A stretch of 64,000 bases of DNA from the NCBI RefSeq assembly GCF_024172185.1, contig NZ_JAMZEC010000001.1, positions 1,240,001 to 1,304,000 of the forward strand. The letters are read 5' to 3'. Every line of letters begins with the position of its first letter. Position 1 is the first letter of the stretch. The stretch comes from Nonomuraea roseoviolacea subsp. carminata. GTDB lineage: Bacteria > Actinomycetota > Actinomycetes > Streptosporangiales > Streptosporangiaceae. Below, piece by piece: positions 1 through 8,024 of the stretch. The notes beneath the pieces are model-generated. The model saw nothing but the letters and a program-made list of their open reading frames with translations. It was not told the DNA's origin and searched no databases. A program made the position numbers and the translations under genes.

Positions 1-264
1 CGCGATGACGATCGTCAGCAGCGGCAGCAGCACGAGCAGCGCCGCGTTGTGCCGCACCGCCTGCCAGAAGATCCCGTCGGAGAACAGCCTGGAGAAGTTC
101 TCGAACCCGACGAACCGCGGCGCGGCGGTCACCCCGCGCCAGTCGGTCATCGCGATGTAGAAGGCCTGGATGTACGGCGAGATGACGTACACCAGGTAGA
201 GCGTCACCGGGGCCGCGAGGAACGCGGTGATGAACAGCCCGCGCCGGTAGCGCTGGAACAGCAT
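1..264 (-). CDS. Sugar ABC transporter permease, NgcF/MalF-type (partial)
   Basis: N-terminal 88 residues of an inner-membrane permease; the rest lies beyond the left edge of the window. The reading begins MLFQRYRRGLFITAFLAAP and shows a first transmembrane segment at about residues 9-29 (LFITAFLAAPVTLYLVYVIS) followed by an extracytoplasmic loop, as in MalF-family permeases. The ATG shares one base with the TGA of the upstream substrate-binding protein (TGATG), so the two are translationally coupled. It should form the channel half of an N-acetylglucosamine or chitobiose importer with the gene at 264-1679. The second permease and the ATPase are not visible; many actinobacterial systems of this type share one MsiK ATPase encoded elsewhere. 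Confidence 0.85.
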   Translation of the reverse strand, partial: MLFQRYRRGLFITAFLAAPVTLYLVYVISPYIQAFYIAMTDWRGVTAAPRFVGFENFSRLFSDGIFWQAVRHNAALLVLLPLLTIVIA

Positions 265-1679
265 CAGCGCTTGAACTTCTTGATCGAGGAGTCGCCCTTG
301 ATCTCGTCGGCCTTCTTCTGCAGCCGCTCCAGGTACTTGTCGGGCGTGAGGCCGCCGGTCATCAGCTCGCCGGTGGCGGCGATGGCCTCGTCCTTGAGCT
401 GGGCGTACCAGGTCTGCCAGCGGTAGGTGACGGTGTTGGCGCCCGCGGCGGTGACGGCCTTGGACGCGCTGGCCGCGCCCGGGGAGAGCTGCCGGCCCTC
501 GCCCGCGCCCTTGACGACCGAGACGGTGCGGACCAGCTCGCTGAAGTCGCCGGCCGCCTTCTTCGACAGCATGGCGCGCAGGTACTCCATGCCGCCCTGG
601 GGGTTGGCGCCCTTGGCCGGGACGATGAAGTTCTCGCCGGGCGAGGTGTGCAGGGTGCCGTACGGCATCTTGTCGGAGCCGGTGAAGTCGGGCAGCGGGA
701 ACATGCCGTACTCGAAGTCGGCGGGCGTGGTGGTCTTCTGCTCGTTCTCCAGCCACGACCCGGCGGGCAGCATGGCCACCTTGTACTTGTTCTGCGCGGT
801 CTGGGTCTGGACGTGGTCGAGGCCGGCGGTGCCCTCCATGAGGTACTTCGCGCCGATCTCGGCCCAGGCGGCGGCCGACTGCTTCATCGGCTCGCTGGTC
901 CAGGCGCCGTCCTCCAGGTTGTCGATGTTGACCAGCACCTCCGGCCCGCCGATCTTGGCGGCCAGGGTCAGCAGCGGCTCGTACAGGTACTGGGGGAACT
1001 TGCCGGCGTAGGTGAACGGCGCCATCTTGCCGGACTTCTTGATCGTCTCGCAGAGCTTGAGGAACTCGTCCCAGGTCTTCGGCGGCTGCCAGCCGTTGTC
1101 GCGGAAGGCCTTCTGGGAGTACCAGATGCCGAAGATGTAGTTGACGTAGCCGAGCACGCTGAACGTGCCGTCGTAGGTGCCGATCTCGATGACGGCCGGG
1201 TCGAGCAGGTCGCGCACCTTGACGTTGGGGTCGTCCCAGCTCGGCGCGTCGAGCAGCGGGGTGAGGTCGTGGAGCTGGCCGTCCTGGGCGAGCGCGCCGA
1301 AGTCCATGGCGTTGGCGCCGGAGTTGTCGATGACGTCCGGCGGGTTGCCGCCGGCGAAGCGCGGCTGCAGGACCTTGGTGATCTCCTTGGTGGACTCGAT
1401 CTTGATCTGCGCCTGCGGGTACTTGGTCTTGAACAGCGGCTGGTGGATGTCCTTGGCGTAGGCGGTGCCGAAGCCGCCGTCGAAGATCCAGACCTCCAGC
1501 GGCTTGTCGGCGGCCACGCCGAAGGGGTTGGCGGCGCTGGTGGCCACCGGAGCGGCCGAGGACGAGGCCGGCGCCTTGGACGCCGGGGTGGCGCAGGCGG
1601 CGAGCGCGCCGGCCACGGGGACCAGCGCGGCGCCCCGGAGGAGCTGGCGCCGGGTGATGTTCTGGGGGGTGTCGGTCAT
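264..1679 (-). CDS. ngcE: NgcE-like GlcNAc/chitobiose ABC transporter binding lipoprotein
   Basis: Extracellular solute-binding lipoprotein of 471 residues (family 1). The N-terminus carries twin arginines (TRRQLLRG, R10-R11), a hydrophobic stretch and a lipobox LAAC with the lipid-accepting cysteine at C29, so Tat export followed by lipidation is likely. The mature part reads like NgcE of Streptomyces, the binding protein for N-acetylglucosamine and N,N'-diacetylchitobiose (for example the region EVWIFDGGFGTAY). It is followed by a permease gene with a one-base overlap and preceded by an SIS-domain gene 19 bp upstream. Assignment to NgcE rests on overall resemblance; substrate is inferred, supported by the RpiR regulator and GlcNAc-type kinase next door. 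Confidence 0.82.
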   Translation of the reverse strand: MTDTPQNITRRQLLRGAALVPVAGALAACATPASKAPASSSAAPVATSAANPFGVAADKPLEVWIFDGGFGTAYAKDIHQPLFKTKYPQAQIKIESTKEITKVLQPRFAGGNPPDVIDNSGANAMDFGALAQDGQLHDLTPLLDAPSWDDPNVKVRDLLDPAVIEIGTYDGTFSVLGYVNYIFGIWYSQKAFRDNGWQPPKTWDEFLKLCETIKKSGKMAPFTYAGKFPQYLYEPLLTLAAKIGGPEVLVNIDNLEDGAWTSEPMKQSAAAWAEIGAKYLMEGTAGLDHVQTQTAQNKYKVAMLPAGSWLENEQKTTTPADFEYGMFPLPDFTGSDKMPYGTLHTSPGENFIVPAKGANPQGGMEYLRAMLSKKAAGDFSELVRTVSVVKGAGEGRQLSPGAASASKAVTAAGANTVTYRWQTWYAQLKDEAIAATGELMTGGLTPDKYLERLQKKADEIKGDSSIKKFKR

Positions 1680-1698
1680 GATGGTGCTCTCCTGACTT

Positions 1699-2433
1699 TC
1701 AGGCTCCGCGTCTGATGCGCCCCGCGTAGCGGCTCTCCAGGGCCTTGTTGTGCTCGTCGCCGCCGGTCACGTTGACCGACAGGTAGATGGGCGGCGTCTC
1801 GCCGAGGGCCGCCAGGCGCTCCACCGCCTCGGTGACGACCATCTGCGCGAGCAGCGCCGAGGTGATCGTGGAGACGGCGCCGTACGCGCCGCCGCCGGGC
1901 AGGTCGAGGACGGCGTCCCCGTACGGGGAGCCGTTGTCGAGGACGACGTCGGCCAGGTCCAGCAGCCGGCGGCCGGACGGGTGGCGCGAGGTCATCCGGG
2001 TGCTGTGCTCGACCGAGGTGATCGCGATCAGCGGGTGGCCGCGCTCCTTGACGATCGTGGCCAGCTCCACCACCGTGCCGTTGACGCCGGAGCTGGAGAC
2101 GAGCACGAACACGTCGTGCGGGTCCACCGGGGCGAGGTCGTAGATCCGCCGGGCGACCGCGGGGTCGCGCTCCAGCTCGGGGGTCAGCACGCCGGGCGGC
2201 TCCCCGCCGTACAGGACGAGGTCGCGCGGCGAGAGCCGGTTGCTGGGCACCAGCCCGCCGGCGCGACCGGCGATCTCCATGGCGATCGCCTCGGAGTGCC
2301 CGGACCCGAAGGCGTTCACCACCCCGCCGGCCCGCAGCGCCTCGACGATCAGCCCCGCCGCCCGGTTCACGGGCTCCGCCTGGCTCTCGGCGACCCGGTG
2401 CGCGAGCTCCAGGGCCTTGGTCGCGTACGTCAT
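1699..2433 (-). CDS. SIS-domain protein (UPF0309-like)
   Basis: A 244-residue sugar-isomerase-domain protein of the UPF0309 type. The phosphosugar-binding loops are visible as FGSGHSEAIAME (about 42-53) and VLVSSSGVNGTVVELA (about 109-124), with no extra catalytic domain. Proteins of this family bind phosphorylated sugars and often sit beside amino-sugar transporters; the reaction here is not determinable from sequence. It begins immediately after the stop codon of the RpiR regulator and ends 19 bp before ngcE, so it belongs to the same operon. An amino-sugar phosphate isomerase or a sensor role are both possible. No NagA deacetylase or NagB deaminase is present in the window. Confidence 0.75.
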   Translation of the reverse strand: MTYATKALELAHRVAESQAEPVNRAAGLIVEALRAGGVVNAFGSGHSEAIAMEIAGRAGGLVPSNRLSPRDLVLYGGEPPGVLTPELERDPAVARRIYDLAPVDPHDVFVLVSSSGVNGTVVELATIVKERGHPLIAITSVEHSTRMTSRHPSGRRLLDLADVVLDNGSPYGDAVLDLPGGGAYGAVSTITSALLAQMVVTEAVERLAALGETPPIYLSVNVTGGDEHNKALESRYAGRIRRGA

Positions 2434-3303
2434 TCAGCCTCTCTCCACCCGGTGGCTCTCCACGGCGCTGATCGTGCGCTCGAACGCCTCGTTGGTGCGC
2501 TCGTAGGTGCGCTGGGCGACCGCCACGTACACGGCGTCCAGCACGAACAGCTGCGAGTGGACGGCGGCCAGCCCGCCGAGCCGGAACGTGGTCTCCCGGC
2601 TGGCCGTCGTGAGCACCAGGTCGGCCAGCTCGGCCAGCGGCGAGCGGGCGAAGGAGGTGACCGCGACCGTCGTGGCGCCGTGGCTGCCGGCCTCGGCCAG
2701 CGCCTCCATCACCTCGCGGGTGCGCCCCCGGTGACTGATGCCGATCGCGACGTCGCCCGCGCCGAGCAGCGCGGCGTCGGACAGCGCGACGTGCGCGTCG
2801 CCCGCGCTCCAGCACGGCAGACCGATGCGGCGCAGCCGCCCTTCCAGCATCGTGGCGACGTTGCCGCTGGTGGAGACGCCGACCAGCAGCACGCGTCGGG
2901 CGGCCACGACGGCGTCGGCCACGCGGGCGACCGTCTCGGAGTCGAGCTGGGCGGCGGTGTCCTGGATGAGCCGGGCGTCGGCGGCGGCCATGACCTCGAT
3001 GGCGGAGTCGAGCGGGTCGTCCGGGCCGATCTCGTGGCCCACGCCCGCGCCCCACCCGGCCTGCGCGGCCCGGCCGGTCTCGGTGGCCAGCGCCACCCGC
3101 AGCTCGGCGTAGCCGGAGAAGCCGAACGCGCGGCAGAAGCGCGTCACCGTGGCGGGCGAGCTGCCCGCCCGCTCGGCGAGCGCGATGATGGTCGAGCGCG
3201 CGGCCTCGGCGGGATCGCCGAGGATCACCTCGCCGACCCGGCGCAACGCCTCCGGCAAACCGGGTAGTTCTGTTTCGACGCGCCCGAGCGCTCCTGAAGT
3301 CAC
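2434..3303 (-). CDS. MurR/RpiR-family transcriptional regulator
   Basis: A 289-residue repressor with an N-terminal winged helix-turn-helix (about residues 30-75, including SSPATVTRFCRAFGFSGY) and a C-terminal SIS domain (about 125-260, LLVGVSTSGNVATML) that senses a phosphosugar. I chose the GTG at 3303 because GGAAGG lies 7 nt upstream; the longer reading to 3429 runs through the divergent promoter. It heads the ngc-type operon and is divergent from the kinase at 3383, so it probably autoregulates and controls both arms with an amino-sugar phosphate as effector. The effector is inferred from the family (RpiR, MurR, GlcNAc-6-P sensing members). Confidence 0.85.
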   Translation of the reverse strand: MTSGALGRVETELPGLPEALRRVGEVILGDPAEAARSTIIALAERAGSSPATVTRFCRAFGFSGYAELRVALATETGRAAQAGWGAGVGHEIGPDDPLDSAIEVMAAADARLIQDTAAQLDSETVARVADAVVAARRVLLVGVSTSGNVATMLEGRLRRIGLPCWSAGDAHVALSDAALLGAGDVAIGISHRGRTREVMEALAEAGSHGATTVAVTSFARSPLAELADLVLTTASRETTFRLGGLAAVHSQLFVLDAVYVAVAQRTYERTNEAFERTISAVESHRVERG

Positions 3304-3335
3304 GAATATTCCTTCCGAATACCCGGTCTTCTGGC

Positions 3336-3346
3336 GAAAATTATTC
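3336..3346. promoter_or_regulatory. Candidate RpiR operator in the divergent intergenic region
   Basis: GAAAATTATTC, an imperfect AT-rich palindrome in otherwise GC-rich DNA, sits midway between the RpiR gene and the kinase gene. RpiR-family operators are often of the GAAAnnnnnTTC type. A DasR-like element (TGGTCGAGTCAA, 3355-3366, 9 of 12 to the core TGGTCTAGACCA) lies just beside it. Both are weak matches found by eye. Confidence 0.35.
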
Positions 3347-3382
3347 TTGCTAGCTGGTCGAGTCAACCCCCAGAATCGGACC

Positions 3383-4327
3383 GTGACGAAGTCGTTCGTG
3401 ATCGGGGTCGACGCCGGCGCCACCTCCACCCGGGTGGCGGTCCACGCGCTGGACGGCTCGCGCGCCGGCTACGCCCGGGCCGGGGCCGGCAACCCGAGCG
3501 CCCACGGCCTCGGCAAGGCGGTCGCGGCGATCGGCGCGGCCCTGGCCGAGGCGCTCGACGGCATCGACCCGTCCCGGGTGGTGGCCTCCCTGGCCGGCGT
3601 GGCCGGGCAGGTCGAGGAGCTGCCCGGCGAGCTGGCCAAGGTCTGGGCCGAGCACGGCGTCGCCGCCGGGCCCCGGGTCACGGGCGACGTGGTGATCGCG
3701 TACGTGGCGGGCACGCCGGAGCCGTCCGGCTCGCTGCTGCTGTCGGGCACCGGCGCGGTGGCCGCCCGCGTCACGGACCACGAACTGGAGGCCATCGCCG
3801 ACGGGCTCGGCTGGCTGCTGGGCGACGCGGGCTCCGGCTTCTGGATCGGCCGCGCCGCCGCCAAGGCCGTGGTCGCGGCGCTCGACCGCGGCACCCGCGA
3901 GGGAGCGCTGGTCGAGCTGGTCCTGGACGACTTCCTCGGCGGATGGCGGGGCGCGACGACCCGCGCCGACGCCGACCGGATCGTGCGGCTCGCCCAGGCC
4001 GACCACATGCGGCTCGCGGCGCTGGCGGCGCCGGTGAGCCGGGCCGCCGCGGCGGGCGACCCGATGGCCGTGGAGATCGTCCGCGAGGCGGCCGGCCACC
4101 TGGCGGCCACGGTCGGGCGGGTCCACGTGTCCGGGCCGACCGTGCTGGCCGGGAGCGTGCTCACCAGCGACGGCCCCGTCCGTCAGGCGGTGGGCGCGCT
4201 GCTGGCGGGCCGGGAGGTGGCGACGGCGGGCGACGGGGCCGGGGCGGCGGCCTGGCTGGCGGCCCGCGAGCTGATGCCGCCGGAGCGGGCGCGCGAGCTG
4301 CACCCGGTCTTCACCGCCGCCCGCTGA
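3383..4327 (+). CDS. BadF/BcrA-type N-acetylglucosamine kinase
   Basis: Actin-fold sugar kinase of 314 residues. It starts with the phosphate-1 motif IGVDAGATSTRVAV, then shows LLSGTGAVAAR (phosphate-2) and GDAGSGFWIGRAA, the pattern of eukaryote-type NagK/BadF kinases. It would phosphorylate the amino sugar delivered by the adjacent NgcE-type importer. The GTG at 3383 gives the expected N-terminus (TKSFVIGVDAG); the longer reading from 3149 would run through the divergent RpiR gene. Only a weak Shine-Dalgarno-like CGGA precedes it. It is convergent with, and abuts, the anti-sigma-like gene ending at 4328. Substrate could equally be a muramyl or another N-acetylhexosamine. Confidence 0.8.
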   Translation: MTKSFVIGVDAGATSTRVAVHALDGSRAGYARAGAGNPSAHGLGKAVAAIGAALAEALDGIDPSRVVASLAGVAGQVEELPGELAKVWAEHGVAAGPRVTGDVVIAYVAGTPEPSGSLLLSGTGAVAARVTDHELEAIADGLGWLLGDAGSGFWIGRAAAKAVVAALDRGTREGALVELVLDDFLGGWRGATTRADADRIVRLAQADHMRLAALAAPVSRAAAAGDPMAVEIVREAAGHLAATVGRVHVSGPTVLAGSVLTSDGPVRQAVGALLAGREVATAGDGAGAAAWLAARELMPPERARELHPVFTAAR

Positions 4328-5260
4328 TCACTCGCTCGTGTCCTCCGGGGGCTTGGGGCCGCCGTAGAGCGGGTTGTTGGCGACCCGCTTCTCGGACACC
4401 AGGAGGCGCACGACACCCGGCTGGTCCGCCACAGCCTCCCAGACGGTCCAGTCGTCGCCCACCGGGTCCGACTGCCTCTGGGGGTTCATGCCGTAACCGT
4501 TGCCGTCCGCGTTGGGCTCGATGATCTCGAAGACCGCCTTGAGGCCGCGCCGGTGGACCTCCGCCAGGACCTCGCGCACCGGCCGCTCGTCCACGCGGAC
4601 CCCGGCCAGCATCTCCCCCTTGCGGGTGGCCACGGTGAACGACTGGTAGTGCTCCCCCGGTCGGGCCGGACGGCCCAGGCTGAGCTGGACCTTGCCGGTC
4701 AAGTCCTTGCCCACCTGGATGGTGAGCGCGCAGTCCTCGTGGCCGAGCGTGCAGCCGGCGGGCTCCAGGTCACCACTGACGCCGACGACGTCGCCGGGGG
4801 CGGGCGGCTTGGCGTCGCGCATGCCGACCTTGACGAGCCTGCCCACGGAGCCGGGGGCGACCGGCACCAGCGTGAGCTCCACGTCCAGCCCCACCGCCCG
4901 GAACCCCTCGGTGTAGAGGGCGTGGTCGGCGAGCGGGTCGCGGATCCGGGCGATCCACTGGTCGCCCTCCCGCCGGACCTCGATGGCCGAGTTGGCGTAG
5001 GAGGTCGCCGGACCCGAGCCGTCCTCCAGGAAGCTGGGCCCGAGCACGACCGCGCCGGCGAGCGCGGCCGTCGCCAGAGCCCCGGCGAGCAGGCGGCGGG
5101 TGCGGCGCCTGCGCGGGTTCCCCGGCGCGGGCACCGCGTGCGGGATCTCGTCCGGGTCCACGGCCGTGACGGAGGCCAGCAGCGCCCGCGCCCCCGCGCC
5201 GGACGCCCGGCCCGCCAGCTCGTCGTCACGGACGCGGGCGAGGTCGGTCAGCTCGTTCAT
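4328..5260 (-). CDS. Membrane-anchored partner of ECF sigma factor (CU044_5270-like)
   Basis: A 310-residue protein with a cytoplasmic N-terminal region of about 50 residues (LTDLARVRDDELAGRASGAGARALLASV), an Arg cluster, a single transmembrane segment at about 57-76 and a long external domain. No HxxxCxxC zinc motif is present, so it is not a ZAS-type anti-sigma factor. The layout matches the CU044_5270 family found directly after ECF sigma genes in actinobacteria. Its ATG overlaps the sigma stop codon (ATGA), so the pair is translationally coupled and the N-terminal segment probably binds the sigma factor. What the external domain senses is unknown. Confidence 0.7.
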   Translation of the reverse strand: MNELTDLARVRDDELAGRASGAGARALLASVTAVDPDEIPHAVPAPGNPRRRRTRRLLAGALATAALAGAVVLGPSFLEDGSGPATSYANSAIEVRREGDQWIARIRDPLADHALYTEGFRAVGLDVELTLVPVAPGSVGRLVKVGMRDAKPPAPGDVVGVSGDLEPAGCTLGHEDCALTIQVGKDLTGKVQLSLGRPARPGEHYQSFTVATRKGEMLAGVRVDERPVREVLAEVHRRGLKAVFEIIEPNADGNGYGMNPQRQSDPVGDDWTVWEAVADQPGVVRLLVSEKRVANNPLYGGPKPPEDTSE

Positions 5261-5787
5261 ACGGTCTCCACTGCTGCGAAGCGATGGGCGCACACGCCCG
5301 CGCCGGTCAGAGCCTTGGCGAAGCGCTTGCGCGCGCGATAGAGGCGGATGCGCACGGCGTTGCGGGAGCAGTCCAGGACCTTGGCGATCTGGCCCGCGTC
5401 GAGCCCTTCCCAGGCGACCAGCGACAGGAGCTCCCTGTCGCTGTCGGGCAGCTCCTTGAACGCCCGGGCGATCGCGCTCAGCTCGACGCCGCCCTCGGGC
5501 GAGTGGGCGTAGGCGTCGGCCACGTCGACGTCGAGCGCGACCAGGCGCCACCGGGCCGCGCCGCGGCGATGGTTGGCCAGGACGTTGCGGGCCACGCCGT
5601 ACAGCCACAGCCGGACCTCGTCGCCGCGCGGCAGCGCGTCGGCGCGGCGCCAGGCGATGGCGAACGTCTCGGACACCACGTCGGCGGCGTCCTCCGGCGA
5701 GTCGCAGCGGCGCACCGCGTATCCGAGGATCTGCTCGTACGTCTGCTCATAAACGGCCTCGAACCGGATCCTCCGGTCGTCATCCAC
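5257..5787 (-). CDS. ECF sigma factor
   Basis: Sigma-70 region 2 and region 4 protein of 176 residues. Region 2 includes EQILGYAVRRCDSPEDAADVV and the -10 recognition helix around FAIAWRR; region 4 is near the C-terminus (LLSLVAWEGLDAGQIAKVLD then SRNAVRIRLYRARKRF), a clear helix-turn-helix. The short acidic linker and lack of regions 1 and 3 are typical of the extracytoplasmic-function group. It overlaps by 4 bp the membrane partner that follows, which presumably holds it inactive until a signal arrives. Targets cannot be read from the sequence. Confidence 0.88.
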   Translation of the reverse strand: MDDDRRIRFEAVYEQTYEQILGYAVRRCDSPEDAADVVSETFAIAWRRADALPRGDEVRLWLYGVARNVLANHRRGAARWRLVALDVDVADAYAHSPEGGVELSAIARAFKELPDSDRELLSLVAWEGLDAGQIAKVLDCSRNAVRIRLYRARKRFAKALTGAGVCAHRFAAVETV

Positions 5788-5873
5788 GGGCGGTCCCCAT
5801 GGTCGGCCTCCTGTGTCAGGGGATGATGGAACACCCCTTCATGTCGGAAGACGTCCGAGCATTTCAGGATTTT

Positions 5874-6944
5874 TCATGAGGTGAGGATCGCGGCGCTTCC
5901 GTAGCTGCCGCCGAAGCCCGTGACCAGCGCCGCCTCGCGGCCCGCGCGCAGCTCCCGCACGGCCTGCGCCACGTTGTTGAGGCCGTGCACATACCCCTCC
6001 GACAGCAGGCCGCCGTGCGGGTTGACCCACGCGTGGCGGCGCTCCAGCAGGTACGCCCCGAGGTCGGCCCGCTCCACCAGCCCGAAGTCCTCCAGTTGCC
6101 GGGGGACCAGCCACGAGTACGCGTCGTAGGGAAGGGCCGCGTCCACGTCCGAGGGGCGCATGCCCGACGCCTCCCACAGGATGGGCGCCACGTACGCCGA
6201 GAAGACCTCCGTGACGTCGGGGGCCCGGTCCATCGCCGAGCAGCCGGGCCCGCCGCCGCGCACCACGGCCCGCACGCGCGGACCGCCGAGCACGCCGCTG
6301 ACCAGCAGCGCGCACGCGCCGTCGGCCTCCTGGCAGCAGTCGGCGGTGCGCAGCGGCGTGCAGACGTACGGCCTGGCCAGGTAGTCGCCGAGCTCCATCG
6401 GCCCCCGGCGCAGCGCCCGGGGGTTGGCCTTGGCGTTGGCGCGCGACTGGGCGACGACCGCGTGCAGGTGCTCCTCGGTGAGGCCGGTGTCGTACAGGTA
6501 GCGGGTGGCGGCCAGGGCGAACAGCGGGATCGGCCCGGCCATGCCGTAGGTGAAGCGCTCCTGCGGGCCGGTGGAGACGGTGTTCATGCGCCGCCCGGAG
6601 CGGCCGTTGAGCGCCCGGTAGACGAGGACGTTGCGGGCCAGCCCGGCGTGGATGAGCAGCGCGGCGTCGCCGAGGATGGAGGCGGCCTGCGTGCCGCCCC
6701 CGGCGATGTCGTTGTGCCAGCCGAGGCGCTCGATCCGGAGCGCGCGGGCCACCTGGACGACGGGCACGGAGTCGTTCATGTGGTAGCTGAGGACGGCGTC
6801 CACCTCGGCGGGGACCAGGCCGGCGTCGGCGCAGGCGGCGCGGCACGCCTCGATCGCCTGGTCCAGCACGGTGCGGCCGGACTCGCGGGTCAGGGCGGTC
6901 ATCCCGATCCCGGCCACGGCCGCGCGCCCGGCGAACGGCTGCAT
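5874..6944 (-). CDS. Thiolase-fold lipid-transfer/Ltp2-type aldolase-like protein
   Basis: A 356-residue thiolase superfamily protein. The site that holds the nucleophilic cysteine in true thiolases is IAGGGTQAASILG here, with no cysteine, while the late NPHGG motif (VNPHGGLLSEGYVHGL) is kept. That combination is typical of SCP-x-like proteins such as Ltp2, which work as retro-aldolases on CoA-linked sterol side chains together with a DUF35 protein. The ATG at 6944 has GGGGAGG about 6 nt upstream. It is divergent from a broken LysR gene, with a CCAAGCG-type operator between them. A DUF35 partner exists at 46518 but not next to it. The specific substrate is unknown. Confidence 0.75.
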   Translation of the reverse strand: MQPFAGRAAVAGIGMTALTRESGRTVLDQAIEACRAACADAGLVPAEVDAVLSYHMNDSVPVVQVARALRIERLGWHNDIAGGGTQAASILGDAALLIHAGLARNVLVYRALNGRSGRRMNTVSTGPQERFTYGMAGPIPLFALAATRYLYDTGLTEEHLHAVVAQSRANAKANPRALRRGPMELGDYLARPYVCTPLRTADCCQEADGACALLVSGVLGGPRVRAVVRGGGPGCSAMDRAPDVTEVFSAYVAPILWEASGMRPSDVDAALPYDAYSWLVPRQLEDFGLVERADLGAYLLERRHAWVNPHGGLLSEGYVHGLNNVAQAVRELRAGREAALVTGFGGSYGSAAILTS

Positions 6945-7078
6945 GGGCGTCCTCCCCTGGCCGGGCGCACGGGTGGGCCGGCTGCGGTCGCGGTCGCCCG
7001 CCGGGACGGGGCGCGATCCGTCCCGGCGGGCGACGTCTGCGGTGCTCGCCGTCACGCTAACGCGCCGCCGTTCTGTAG

Positions 7079-7094
7079 ACAAGCGCTTGCTCGG
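7079..7094. promoter_or_regulatory. Operator-like palindrome, site A (CAAGCGCTTG core)
   Basis: ACAAGCGCTTGCTCGG matches the window-wide consensus CCAAGCG-NN-CGCTTGG at 11 of 14 positions and contains a perfect 10-bp palindrome, CAAGCGCTTG. It lies between the thiolase-like gene and the LysR gene, so it could control either. It also resembles the KstR2-type motif AnCAAGnnCTTGnT. Confidence 0.5.
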
Positions 7095-7161
7095 CAATCT
7101 CCGGCTGTAATACGGGAAGGTGATCAAGCGATACCCGATCCCCATCACCAAGAGGTGAGCG

Positions 7162-8009
7162 ATGGATCTACGGCACGTACGGCACGCGATCGCGATCGCC
7201 CGCGCGGGCAGCCTCCGGCGGGCCTCCGCGGTGCTCCAGGTCCCCCAGCCGACCCTGTCGGAGCAGTTGCGCGCCCTGGAGAAGGAGATCGGGGTCGAGC
7301 TGTTCACGCGCTCGCCCAGCGGCGTGCGGCTGACCGAGGCGGGCGAGGCGTTCCTGGCGCAGGCGACGGTCGCGGTGGACGCCTTCGAGCGTGCCGTCGG
7401 CGCCGCCCGGGGCAAGGGGCGCGCGATCCGGCTCGGCGTGGCCGACGGCCTCGGCGACGTCGTGGCGCGCATGCTGGCCCGCGTCGAGGGGACCAGGCTG
7501 CGGGTGGCGCCGATGAGCACGGCCGAGCAGCTCGTCTCCATCGCCGACGGCACCCTCCAGGCCGGCCTCGGATACGCCCCGGGCTCGCTGCCGCGGGGCG
7601 TCGCCCGCATGACGGTGCGCCGCTGCCGAGTGCGCGCCCTGCTGCCCCGCGGGCACGAGCTGGCCGCGCGCGACCCCCTCTCCCTGACCGACCTCGCCGC
7701 GCTCCCCTGGTGATGCCCGACTCCGACGCGGTCGCCGGGGCCCGCCGCTTCCTGGAGGGGTTCGTCCGGATGGGCTTACACCCAAGGCTCGGCCCGTCGG
7801 CGGCCGGGCACGACGCGGTGGTCGCCATGGTCGAGGCGGGCGCCGGATACTCGTTGAGCGTTCGCGAGGAGGTCGCGGTGCCGGAGGGCCTGGTGTTCGT
7901 GCCGCTGGCGGAGGACGTGCCGCCGATCGAGGTGGTCTTCCTGTGGAACCGCCAGGCCGAGGTGGACGACCTGGCGCACGCGGCGCGGCACCTCGCCCGT
8001 ACTGGATAG
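7162..8009 (+). pseudogene. LysR-family regulator, frameshifted
   Basis: A LysR regulator split in two frames. 7162-7713 encodes the winged helix-turn-helix (MDLRHVRHAIAIARAG, PQPTLSEQLRALEKEIGVELFTR) and the first half of the effector domain, stopping after LAALPW. The rest of the effector domain continues at once in another frame, 7713-8009, starting MPDSDAVAGARRFLEGF and ending ARHLARTG. Joined, they give one normal-length LysR protein of about 281 residues, so one base seems to be missing near 7711-7715 (TGGTGATGC). The start has GAGGTGAGCG just upstream. This is either a recent inactivation, a sequence error, or less likely two interacting polypeptides coupled by TGATG. It would have regulated the divergent thiolase-like gene. 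Confidence 0.82.
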
Positions 8010-8021
8010 CGCTATTATCCA
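8003..8021 (+). promoter_or_regulatory. Leaderless promoter with embedded operator for the MerR gene
   Basis: TGGATA and TATCCA form a perfect inverted repeat with a 7-nt spacer; the centre also contains the palindrome ATAGCGCTAT (8006-8015). Inside it, TATTAT (8013-8018) stands 6 nt before the ATG at 8025, the spacing of a -10 hexamer for a transcript starting at the start codon. No ribosome binding site is visible. This suggests autoregulation by the MerR protein. Confidence 0.55.
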
Positions 8022-8024
8022 ACG

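Noticed and set aside
3355..3366. DasR site TGGTCGAGTCAA
   Set aside because: Only 9 of 12 positions match the palindromic core and one half is poor; kept as a note under the RpiR operator rather than called.
5319..5345. Another CAAGCG-like palindrome (GAAGCGCTTGCG)
   Set aside because: It lies inside the ECF sigma coding sequence where Lys/Arg-rich codons create AAGCGCTTG by chance; not near any promoter.
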